Assembly: GCA_001038565.1 (NCBI GenBank)
Contig: LFJO01000006.1
Location: 322,261-386,260, forward strand
Source of the DNA: Alkalihalobacillus pseudalcaliphilus
GTDB taxonomy: Bacteria; Bacillota; Bacilli; Bacillales; Bacillaceae_D
Length of the DNA: 64,000 nt
Direction: 5' to 3'
Shown: positions 44,781 to 53,900 of the stretch, piece by piece
Layout: each line of letters begins with the position of its first letter
Position numbering within the stretch: position 1 is the first letter of the stretch
Made by a program: the position numbers and the translations under genes
The notes under the pieces: generated by a model
What the model was told of the DNA's origin: nothing
The model's input: the letters and a program-made list of their open reading frames with translations, nothing else
Database searches by the model: none

Positions 44781-45035
44781 CGTTTGCTCGGGGTTCCTCC
44801 TTCTTTTTCCGCCCGTAACCCCGAGATTCTCCGTTTGCTCGGGGTTCCTCCGCTTTTTCCAGCTCACAACCCCGAGATTCTCCGTTTGCTCGGGGTTCCT
44901 CCGCTTTTTCCAACGCGTAACCCCGAGATTCTCCGTTTGCTCGGGGTTCCTCCTTCTTTTTCCGCCCGTAACCCCGAGATTCTCCGTTTGCTCGGGGTTC
45001 CTCCTTCTTTTTCCGCCCGTAACCCCGAGATTCAG
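44781..45035. repeat. tandem array of five 51-bp palindromic units
   Basis: Units start at 44781, 44832, 44883, 44934 and 44985. Each holds CTCGGGGTT and AACCCCGAG, a perfect 9-bp stem, around a 21-23-base pyrimidine-rich loop, then ATTCTCCGTTTG as linker. Units 1, 4 and 5 are near identical; 2 and 3 differ in the loop. Since 51 is a multiple of 3, long open frames appear on both strands, but no ribosome site or codon pattern supports them. No spacers, so not a CRISPR. It lies downstream of the chitinase gene. Confidence 0.88.
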
Positions 45036-45110
45036 CTATAGTTAAACCTCTATTCCTTTCAACAACTAAAGAAATCCCCAAGCTATGTGCCTGAGGAAAG
45101 TATCAAGATT

Positions 45111-47210
45111 TTATTTAGTTACTGTTTCTCTTCGCTTTTGATAAAAAAATAAAGCACAACCAACTATGAGGACGATTAGCCCAATTAATAAATAATTATA
45201 GACATTTGTCGCTGTATTCGGTAATGTTTTTCCTTCATCTTTTTTATTATCATCTGACTTTGGTGGAGTTCCATTGTCCTTATTTTGCTCTTCCTTATTC
45301 CCATCATTTTCATCATCTATAGGTTCCGGTTTTGGCTCTGGCTTCGGCTCAGGTTTTGGTTTTGGTTCTGGTTTCGGCTCAGGTTTTGGTTTTGGTTCTG
45401 GTTTTGGCTCTGGCTTCGGCTCAGGTTTTGGTTCCGGTTCTGGTTCTACTACTCCTTCTACAAATACGCCATAGGTAGAGAAATGAGCAACATTTACGAC
45501 TAAACGGCTGTCGACCGATTCACCTTCTACTTTCTCCCATACTTCATTCTCGCGATTAAAATAATAAACCGCTCCACCTTGAGCATCTTCATCAACTGGA
45601 AGTGTTAATACAAACCCTTCCTCACTTTCAAACGTCTCTGCCCCCTCAGGGTAAATGAAGGTAAATGTGTATGCAGGCCCTGTCGCTTCTAAGCCATCAA
45701 GATGCTCAAACCCTTCTGTCGCTTCTTCAATTCTAAGTGTTGTACCTAATGGTAGGTCAGCAGGCAATTGTAACTCGGCCCCTGTTTCCAAACCGTCTTT
45801 AGTAATCTTGACTGTAGTGCCTCCACTAACTGGGATTGGCTCCACTTTTAACTCAAATTCTATTTCTGTAACAGGGTCTGGGTCTGGTTCTTCATTTGAG
45901 ATGCCTAAGCCATGAGACACTGTTTTTAATAAATTATACTCAGCATCGTCTCCCGCTAAATCCCAAATCATCGCTCCAGCAAGACCATTGTCTTTAATAA
46001 AATTCACTTTGTACCCAAGTGATTCAACATTATCATAAGAAATAAATTCACCTGTTTCATCATTATAAAGATAAGGTACTTTCGCAACATTATCAAAGTA
46101 ATAATCAAAACCATCTTGATTAATTAGTGGTTTAACCACATCATAATTCAACGTGCCTCCGTTCAATCCAGGCTTCTCCCACCCCGCAGCACATTGCTGG
46201 TAAGCACCATTTGCTTGTACCTTTTTTCCATCTGTTTCTACGTTACAACCTGCCCATGAATGCCCGTAAAACGGCACACCTAGAAGTAGCTTGTCCTTTG
46301 GAACGGCACTATACACATTTGGTGTTTGTGAAACACCATAACTCCAGCCCCTTACCTTTGCTTCAAGATCATCATAATAAAGCGGAGCATTATGACCCGT
46401 TATACCTGTCCAAGTTCCATTAATGTCATAAGCCATAATGGCGATATAATCGACAATTTCTGCAATTTTTCCTAGCTCATTATTGTCGGCATAAGCCCAA
46501 GTTGCTGCACCAGCAATTGTGACTAAATACTCTTTTCCATCTTCTTTTTCTGCCTGGTCAAAAGCATCTCGTACCGCCTGCAAAATTAATGTATGGTTCT
46601 CTTTATCACTAGGATCACGGTGGTTATTAGGCATACCTGCGGCCACCGGATATTCCCAATCGAGGTCTAAACCATCTAATTCAAATGCTCTTACGAATTC
46701 AACGGCTGATTCTGCGAAATTTTGACGTGACTCATCCGTTCTAGCAACAAGTGATAGATTGTTAGAAAGCGTCCAACCCCCAACAGAAATAAGTGTTTTC
46801 AAATCCTTATTTTGTTTTTTTAATGCTTCTAAATTTCTTAATTCTACTAAGTCTGTTTCAGCATCATATAAAACAATCGATCCATTAGGAATATCTGCTT
46901 CATTTCCATCTAAATCTTTACAAGACCATGTTTTTGGCTCACCATCAGGGATTTCTTCATTGTCTGGGTTCCCATGCTGACCTTCCCAACATACATCTGC
47001 AAATGCATAGTTAATATGTGTTACTTTGTTTGCGTCTAAATTCTGAGGTGGGTTCCAAGAAGTGTAATACCCTAAGACGATATTCCCATTTTCTGCTTGG
47101 ACAGTGTTGGCCGATTGAACAAGAAAACTAAAAGATGAGAGCACCAGCACCAAACTTAAAACAATGGCTAAGAATCCTTTGCGACTCCGTAAATATGCAA
47201 CCGCTTTCAA
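45111..47210 (-). CDS. cell-wall-anchored GH18 chitinase
   Basis: The 699-residue product has a signal peptide (~1-39), then a glycosyl hydrolase 18 domain (~42-430): KTLISVGGWTLS, the catalytic DGLDLDWEYP with general acid E186, a substrate-site AIMAYDING, and GAMIWDLAGDD. A ~150-residue beta-rich region follows (~445-595), then a long Glu-Pro-Lys repeat spacer (~598-640), and an LPNTA sortase motif, hydrophobic helix and basic tail (FFYQKRRETVTK). It cleaves chitin at the cell surface. TTG start with AAGGGGGAAGG upstream. Monocistronic. No chitin-binding domain was recognised, and no sortase gene lies nearby. Confidence 0.93.
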   Translation of the reverse strand: MKAVAYLRSRKGFLAIVLSLVLVLSSFSFLVQSANTVQAENGNIVLGYYTSWNPPQNLDANKVTHINYAFADVCWEGQHGNPDNEEIPDGEPKTWSCKDLDGNEADIPNGSIVLYDAETDLVELRNLEALKKQNKDLKTLISVGGWTLSNNLSLVARTDESRQNFAESAVEFVRAFELDGLDLDWEYPVAAGMPNNHRDPSDKENHTLILQAVRDAFDQAEKEDGKEYLVTIAGAATWAYADNNELGKIAEIVDYIAIMAYDINGTWTGITGHNAPLYYDDLEAKVRGWSYGVSQTPNVYSAVPKDKLLLGVPFYGHSWAGCNVETDGKKVQANGAYQQCAAGWEKPGLNGGTLNYDVVKPLINQDGFDYYFDNVAKVPYLYNDETGEFISYDNVESLGYKVNFIKDNGLAGAMIWDLAGDDAEYNLLKTVSHGLGISNEEPDPDPVTEIEFELKVEPIPVSGGTTVKITKDGLETGAELQLPADLPLGTTLRIEEATEGFEHLDGLEATGPAYTFTFIYPEGAETFESEEGFVLTLPVDEDAQGGAVYYFNRENEVWEKVEGESVDSRLVVNVAHFSTYGVFVEGVVEPEPEPKPEPKPEPKPEPKPKPEPKPEPKPKPEPKPEPKPEPIDDENDGNKEEQNKDNGTPPKSDDNKKDEGKTLPNTATNVYNYLLIGLIVLIVGCALFFYQKRRETVTK

Positions 47211-47484
47211 TAACCTTCCCCCTTTAAACTAAATGTACCACCATATGCTTAAAGAGGTTTTATTATATGTATACGTATTCAAACTAAACATATAGTGGTC
47301 TATACATTATAATATTATTACGTTATATAATTGTCAATCTATTAAGAAAATTGTAATTTCTTTGTAATGTTTGTTAGAATATCTCTTGAGTCATATGTTT
47401 TTTAGCATCATTTGACTCAGTGTACTGCCACAAAATGACAAGATTGAAAAAACGCCCGAGTAAATTTCAGAAAATGAACATATC
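47211..47484. other. intergenic region upstream of the chitinase gene
   Basis: AT-rich; it holds the chitinase promoter region (minus strand). A TATAAT-like sequence lies near 47310. No other feature recognised. Confidence 0.35.
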
Positions 47485-47520
47485 AAAAAAGCACCCCGCA
47501 TCTGTTGGATGTCAAGGTAC
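47485..47520 (-). terminator. terminator of the small CxxC protein gene
   Basis: On the minus strand GTACC...GACATCC / GATGCGGGGTGC form an imperfect stem followed by TTTTTTGATA, 12 bases after the stop at 47532. Confidence 0.55.
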
Positions 47521-47531
47521 TTCATTGATTA

Positions 47532-47690
47532 TTATACTTTTACGAATGCCCTCCGCTCAGCATACTCCAAGCACTGTATACAAACATTTATTTTTTGGTT
47601 CTGATCATCTCTATATTTGACAAACTGAGTCTTTCTCCTTTTACAGAAATAACAGTGCTTCTGAAAGTGAGTAGAAAGCCATTTTAACAT
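47532..47690 (-). CDS. small two-CxxC protein, 52 residues
   Basis: ATG 47690 follows GGAGGGG by 6 bases; the frame could extend nine codons upstream but without a ribosome site. The product MLKWLSTHFQKHCYFCKRRK continues to CIQCLEYAERRAFVKV. The two CxxC pairs (CYFC, CIQC), about 25 residues apart, form a likely zinc ribbon or zinc knuckle, with a basic middle. No named family was recognised. It is downstream of the DHODH-like fusion gene (68 bp), possibly in the same transcript. Confidence 0.65.
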   Translation of the reverse strand: MLKWLSTHFQKHCYFCKRRKTQFVKYRDDQNQKINVCIQCLEYAERRAFVKV

Positions 47691-47757
47691 TGTTATCCCC
47701 TCCACATTACTTCTCATTTCTTTGTATCAGTCATTTTTGCTTAACACTACCCATTAT

Positions 47758-49509
47758 CTACCCGTCTTGTTTATGGAAAAAACGATAAGACAACACGAGA
47801 CCCAGAAAGAATAAAAATAAGGCGAAGTAAGCCGGTAATAAATGAATAAAATTGGTGTAGCCAATAGCAAAGTGAATGTATATACCTGCTATAAACGCAG
47901 GCAGTCCTCCCAATAAATACGTCCACCAAACCCAACGATTCCCTTGATGGAAACCCCATAACGAGAGCATCAGCACAAGTAAGCCAACGCTTAACAGTGC
48001 ACTACCAAAACCCGCTCGGTCATGAGCAATAACTGGAATTAAGTTTTCATTAAATGCTTGGAGCATTTCTGGTGGCATACATATGTATATTAAATCAGTC
48101 GAGACAAACACGGATGTTACACCAATATAGGTAATGACTATACCACCTAGCACAAACGAAAACCCTAATATAACAAAAGCAAGTTGTCCAAAGATAGCCA
48201 TTTTCCAAGTGGCATGATTAAAACGATTTTTAGAAGCAGATGTATGTTTTAAACCCTTAGTTTTGATAAAACCATATACATAAACAGGCAATAAAATAAG
48301 CCAAAAAAGCAAATGTAGCCAATCAAAATAACCGTAACCAATAAAGGCGAAAATCCCCAAAAATCCAATAATAGCTGCTGTATCAATGGCTTGCTTCGCC
48401 CACCGTAAACCCTTCTTTACACCAAAGGCTGCCAAGGACATATATAGGATACCACCACTAATCATCGTACCCGCAAGTGTCATTCGGTCATGAGCCATAA
48501 AATACATAATTCGCTCATTAAACATCCAAATCAAATCCCGGCTCATTTCGAGAAAATACTCATCATAAGGAAGTATGACCGTTGTTTTACTAAAAATAAG
48601 GGCAATTAATCCACCAATAACAATAAATAAACCAAATAACCAATAAGCGAACCAACCTGGCTGTGGGGATGCCTTAAAATCTAAACGATCTAATAACGCC
48701 TCATTTGTTCGTTTTGTTAACCCTGGCCCGGCAAATACATATCCGCCCGAGACCATCACCAGATCAGCACCAGCGTCTATTAATTCGAGCGCATCTTGAG
48801 GTTCATATATAGCCCCTGAGGTAATGATTGTTTGCTCAAAACCAGCCTCTCTCAAGTAACGAGCTCTTTCTTTCAAACGATTTCCTTCAAGCATAACCCC
48901 ATGAGGGTTTTCATTTTCTTGTTCACTCTCACGTATGACCACATAGACAGGCTTTTCTGTTTGATCCAAGACGTGTGTAACATCACTCTCGATAATATAT
49001 GCATCAGCAAACGGCTCAAGTTCCCTCATCAATTGTTTAAGCTCTGCACCTGTGCCAGCCAATCTCAAAAAAACTGGTTGTTTTTTATGTAGATTTTCTA
49101 GCCTAGCTTTTGTTTCTGCTAGACCGATAGACACAGAATCTTTAGGGAATGTTATTGTTTTTGCCTTTCGCTCAACAATCGGTTCTTTTATTGGCTCCGC
49201 TTTAGCAACTGTCACCGGACCAATCTCAAGAAAACCAAAACCAAGATTGGCAAACGCCTTTGTTCCCGACAGCATCGGGTCAACCTTCCCCGACAAACCA
49301 ACTGGATTTCGAAAATCCAAGCCGTTAATTTGCTTTTGTAATAACGGGGAACAGTCCTCTCGTCCCAAAAAGTTAATCACATGCCTTCCTATACCAAATG
49401 GAAGTGAGCCGATTCTATTCATGCTTCGGTGGATAAATTCCCTAGATGAAGTTGGACGCATTCTTTTTAACAATGGCGAGAAAATTCCGTGATAGGACCA
49501 ATCTGGCAT
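47758..49509 (-). CDS. dihydroorotate dehydrogenase-like domain fused to a duplicated membrane module
   Basis: The 583-residue product has two parts. Residues ~1-285 resemble class 2 DHODH: LDFRNPVGLSGKVDPMLSGT and GFLEIGPVT at the N-terminal side, SGAIYEPQDALELIDAGADL then MVSGGYVFAGPGL (FMN phosphate region). The central catalytic NxSxPN segment is missing, so pyrimidine synthesis is doubtful. Residues ~290-580 hold about eight membrane helices in two similar halves. Each half has an FNE...AHDR motif (AHDR at 339-342 and 495-498), then a helix, a G-x-RW loop and two more helices. GGGAG precedes the ATG. It stands next to the Wadjet operon, 46 bp after jetD. Function unknown. Confidence 0.75.
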   Translation of the reverse strand: MPDWSYHGIFSPLLKRMRPTSSREFIHRSMNRIGSLPFGIGRHVINFLGREDCSPLLQKQINGLDFRNPVGLSGKVDPMLSGTKAFANLGFGFLEIGPVTVAKAEPIKEPIVERKAKTITFPKDSVSIGLAETKARLENLHKKQPVFLRLAGTGAELKQLMRELEPFADAYIIESDVTHVLDQTEKPVYVVIRESEQENENPHGVMLEGNRLKERARYLREAGFEQTIITSGAIYEPQDALELIDAGADLVMVSGGYVFAGPGLTKRTNEALLDRLDFKASPQPGWFAYWLFGLFIVIGGLIALIFSKTTVILPYDEYFLEMSRDLIWMFNERIMYFMAHDRMTLAGTMISGGILYMSLAAFGVKKGLRWAKQAIDTAAIIGFLGIFAFIGYGYFDWLHLLFWLILLPVYVYGFIKTKGLKHTSASKNRFNHATWKMAIFGQLAFVILGFSFVLGGIVITYIGVTSVFVSTDLIYICMPPEMLQAFNENLIPVIAHDRAGFGSALLSVGLLVLMLSLWGFHQGNRWVWWTYLLGGLPAFIAGIYIHFAIGYTNFIHLLPAYFALFLFFLGLVLSYRFFHKQDG

Positions 49510-49555
49510 AAAAACACTCCCTTCCTAAAACTAAACGAAACTCATGAAGTTTACT

Positions 49556-50872
49556 CTAACCCCGCTCATATATAGACAAATCTTGGAGGTAGGCCGACAT
49601 AATCGCTTCCTGATAACCAGCCTTTTGGCGCTTTTGCATTTCGTGCTTCAGTGCCTGCAAAGGCTCATGAAGGTGCTTGAGTTTGCTTAATCGCTCCTCC
49701 GATAACTTCACCCTTGGATTTGACTCTACATAATGATTAACATCCATCCGCCACGGCTTGACCTGCCCACCGTAACGCTCCTGCAAGCGCTGCAACATCA
49801 ACAGCCCTTCTGGATCAAAATCGCCTGCATACATAAGTTTGCACCCGTTTCGCACAAGCAAATCAATTAGCTTTAGACTCGCTAACTTAAAATGTCCATG
49901 TGTACAAATAAGTGGGGCTTTTGGAAATTGATCTAATAAGGTTGAGAAAACACCCGAATTCTCGACGATCCAAACTTTTTTCTCATCCAATTCACTTAGT
50001 GGATAAGCTTTTTCCAATGATGTTAACTCACGGATCGGAATATTTAAAACAGCAGGTAGGTTACGTAATGCCGCCGCTTGCCAAACTGGCTCAATGCCTT
50101 CTATAGTCTCTGCCATTAAATTCACCGCGGTGACATAGTTAGTGATATCATCCCGAAATAGACCATAAGTTTCTAATAATTGATTGATAGATTCTGTATT
50201 AGTTGGAAGTCGTACTTCTCGCGCTTCACCTACTTTCAACTTTTCATCTAGTGCTAGTACATGAAGAAATAGCTTCCCTAATTCCGTATTGTGATCAAAA
50301 GCATGCGGATTTCCAGTCACTCGCTGACTAAAAATGGCGATCCTTTCTGGCTCAGCTGATAAGCCTACATAGGCATCATGTAACTGCTTTACATATATGT
50401 GAAAAATCCCTTTTTTCTCATTCAGTAAACGATGGATCCAATACGTGTCAGATGTTTTTTCTTGCACATACCAAAGCCAGAAGGAAAGCTCTGAAAAGTG
50501 TGTTCTCAGCTCATGAAAGGTCTTTTCTATAGCCTGCTGTTTTTGCAGATCTAACTCTTTTTTTGTGAGTATTTTCTCGTGAAAAAAAGCTTCTAATAAC
50601 TCAAGCAATCCAATCTCGCCAAACCTCGTTCTCGCTAATTGCTTTTGAAACGTAAGAAGCGATATTTTCTCCTTCAACTCCAACTCTTTTGAACTTATCG
50701 CCAAAAATGAAGCGAGTTCTTCCAAATCTTCCGCAGAGAAATGATTTACCTTGACCGTACCTGCAATTTTACCAAGCGATTGATACTTGTCTTTAAATAA
50801 ATGAAATAACCGCCTATAGACAGGGTAACGATGAAAAAATACATATGCCTCCTCAATATTGTTTTTTATCAA
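49556..50872 (-). CDS. jetD: Wadjet type II JetD (TIGR02679; DUF3323-DUF2399 nuclease)
   Basis: A 438-residue product from TTG 50872, which has GGAAGGGGG 7 bases upstream. The N-terminal half (DUF3323) is helical. The C-terminal half (DUF2399) carries a Toprim core: a conserved acid-containing strand, LICTHGHFKLASLKLIDLL, then LMYAGDFDPEGLLML with the metal-binding DxD. In Wadjet systems JetD is the nuclease that cuts plasmid DNA trapped by the JetABC loop extruder. Last gene of jetABCD, 55 bp after jetC. Confidence 0.9.
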   Translation of the reverse strand: MIKNNIEEAYVFFHRYPVYRRLFHLFKDKYQSLGKIAGTVKVNHFSAEDLEELASFLAISSKELELKEKISLLTFQKQLARTRFGEIGLLELLEAFFHEKILTKKELDLQKQQAIEKTFHELRTHFSELSFWLWYVQEKTSDTYWIHRLLNEKKGIFHIYVKQLHDAYVGLSAEPERIAIFSQRVTGNPHAFDHNTELGKLFLHVLALDEKLKVGEAREVRLPTNTESINQLLETYGLFRDDITNYVTAVNLMAETIEGIEPVWQAAALRNLPAVLNIPIRELTSLEKAYPLSELDEKKVWIVENSGVFSTLLDQFPKAPLICTHGHFKLASLKLIDLLVRNGCKLMYAGDFDPEGLLMLQRLQERYGGQVKPWRMDVNHYVESNPRVKLSEERLSKLKHLHEPLQALKHEMQKRQKAGYQEAIMSAYLQDLSIYERG

Positions 50873-50927
50873 GGAAAGACCCCCTTCCCACAACAAATAC
50901 TTTTCCCGTTATACTTACACATTCTAG

Positions 50928-53900
50928 TTAAGTAAGGATCTCTTCTTTTTCACCACTCAATAACAAACTAGCACCATCCCACTCATATTGAATCACACTA
51001 ACAAAATCTGCATTTTTCGGACGTACTAATTCACAAATCGATAGGCTCGACACCGTATCATAGTCGCCCCACAGCACCTGTGAGTTCATAATATAGTTAA
51101 AACCAAGACTTTCAACCACCTCAAACATTTCACGAATATTATTTTCATCAACACCAGCAAAGGCTTCATCCAAAGATATAATATAAGGAGCAGCCTCGTC
51201 AGCTTCCTGGTAACGAGAATAACACGCTGTAAACAATGGGATATACATCGCCATCGCTTTTTCCCCTCCACTAAATTGATAGAATGCATGATTCGTTAGC
51301 TCTCGTCTTGGTTCATTTTCTCTTTTATAAGAAAGAACAAAAGAAAACCATTTACGGTAATCCAACACTTCTTTAAGAACTTGAATTAATGTCTGCCCTT
51401 GCGTTTTATGCTCTAGTAGTTGCTTGGCATTATGAATTTTTGAACGAAAATGCCCGGTAATCCGATCAAGATCTTCATCCTTTAACAAACGAGCATCCTG
51501 CATTAACAAATCAACTAAATCCTGGGTATCTAATTCAGACTCAAGATCAGCTGTTCTTGGCTTCCAACGAATTGAAAACGTTAAACCCGATGACGTATCA
51601 CGCGTTTCCATCAAGCTTTTCATCTTCCTCGTCCAATCTTTGGCCCGACGAATTCGACTTCGAAGTTTGCTACCAACTGACTTATATAAAATATCTTCAT
51701 ACAAACGTTGGTCCTGTTCATTTAATAAATGTTCTCGCTGCTCTCTATCTTGTTCAATCACATCTTGGACAAAATAAGGACTAACGCGCTTACCTTGATA
51801 ATCTAAATCGACGATCCGCCGTGAAGCTTTACTCTTCCATTGCTCTACATAAAGGCGATATTCATCTGGGACCTCGTTCATCCAATCTGAGAGTGGAGCT
51901 GGCTTCGTATAATCACTCATTCGATACTCCATCAGATTCGCTCCTTCAGAAAAGAATGTACTAGAAAGTAACGAATCAACTCGGCTTGAATCCTTTTCTA
52001 CCACTAGATGCCCATACTCCTTAATAGCCTTCTCGGCAATATTTCGTGATTCAAGTCCTTCTAATCCCTCCTTTGGCCAAACGAAATAATAGCTATATTC
52101 CATTGCAAAAGTTGTTGCCCAGGCAGTCTCAGCTTTTTCTAAGAACAAACAAAAATGTTGCTGTGTTGTTATCTTTTCTTTTACATGTTCAAGTTCATTT
52201 TCCTTTTTCGGAAGCTCCTGTTTCGTACGGTCAAGATTATGATCGATTTGGGTAAGTGCCTCCTCCACCGTTCTTATTTGCAGACGGATATCTTCTGCCC
52301 CTTCCTTCCGCATTTGCTCTTCAATCTTTTCGATATTTTGACGAAGGCGGATAAGAAGGTCATCGGCGATATTTAATTCACCTTTTAATTCATCGACGCT
52401 CTCTTTGACTTCATCTAACTCATCCTTATTTCGTTTCAAAAGCTCAAGCTCATGGATTCGTTTGATGTGTAACTTTTCAAGCTTTGACAATTGATCCTTA
52501 TAGTTAGCCATTTCCTGCTTCGCTAACATGTAGGAGGACAGTTTCTTTTCAATATTAAAATGTCGGGCTTGCTCATTAATTAGATATTTTTTCTCTTGAT
52601 AACTTATATATATCCGTTGAAGCTCATGGTCTAACTTCTCCACATAGCCTTTTAATTGTTCAATATCAAACCGAGTACTCTTTATTTGACGATAGCTTTC
52701 TTGCAAATCACGATCATTCGGGAATCCATCCATTTGACCTCTTGCATCAACCAACCTTTGCTCAACCTGACCGATTTGTTCAGCTACTTGTCCAATTCGC
52801 TCCGTTAGCACTGCAATTTCTTGTTCAAGCTCGAGCATTTTTTCTTTCCGGTAACGTGCTCGTGCTGTCTTCCCAATATACCTCACTTCTTCATATGGTA
52901 AAGCATGCCCTTGTAAGAGACCAATTTGATATGAACCATCATCTTGAACCACCGTACTGCGACTACTTTTGGTAACAACAATTGATCTTAGTACTGCATC
53001 AACTTGTTCACGCAGGTTCTGTGAGGCAATGTCAGAATCAAGTTTCATAAAATCAGCCAGAGTCTGCTGGAAAAAGACAGGGGTAGGGGTAAGGACTCGG
53101 TCATGCTCTACTTGAACTTCACTATCGACGACAAGCGCATTTAAAATACCCGTTTCCATTAACACCGACTCTATCCGGCTTTGAACATCTGCGGAGATGT
53201 GATCGTTAAAATCGACAGCAGCGTAAAAAGGCATAAAGCTATGACCCATTTTCTTTAATTGTTCCCTTGCCTGTCTAGATTCCTTTGCAAGCGGCGGCTC
53301 AGGATCCTTTTGATTTTTCCATACTTGCCACTCCTCCTTTTTGGCTTGCCTTTGTTCTTCCAACTGCTTCCTTTCAAAAGTAAGCCTAGACAGTTTTTGG
53401 TTTTCTTCATTTTGAAAGGCTAAATAAGTATCGTAATAAAGGACTCTAACTTGCTCATACTGTGTCGATTCATAAAGCTGTTCAAGTAAACGTGAACTTT
53501 GCTGAAGCTTTTCACTTTGATCGTGTACCCAAGAAATCTCCTGAACCCATTCATGAAGCTCTGCTCTTTTTTTATTTTTATCTTCCTCAAACAGATGAAG
53601 CCACTCTTTTTCTTCTGAGCGTTTTTGATCGAGCTTCTTCTGTTCTTCTGCTCGGTCAAGGTTTCTACTTTCATAAAGCTCTTTGACCCTGTCAAACTCA
53701 CGAAATTGCTCAACCAGCACGGTCAATTGTTCTAAATGGGCCTTTGCTTCCTTATTCCAAATAGAATAATCAAATACCGTTTCACTTTTTCGTTCATAGT
53801 CCGCAACATTCATCTCATGCTTTTGGAAAGAAGCTTCGGAAGCACTATGCCCCATATCCTCGAGGGCATCCGTTATTTCTGCCTCTAATTGTTCCGCTTT

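Noticed and set aside
44733..45081. Overlapping open frames on both strands with a 17-residue repeat
   Set aside because: They arise because the 51-bp palindromic unit is a multiple of 3 and lacks stops; no ribosome site, and three frames are open at once.
45274..45503. Gly/Phe- or Trp/Leu-rich plus-strand frames
   Set aside because: They are the reverse of the Glu-Pro-Lys repeat of the chitinase.
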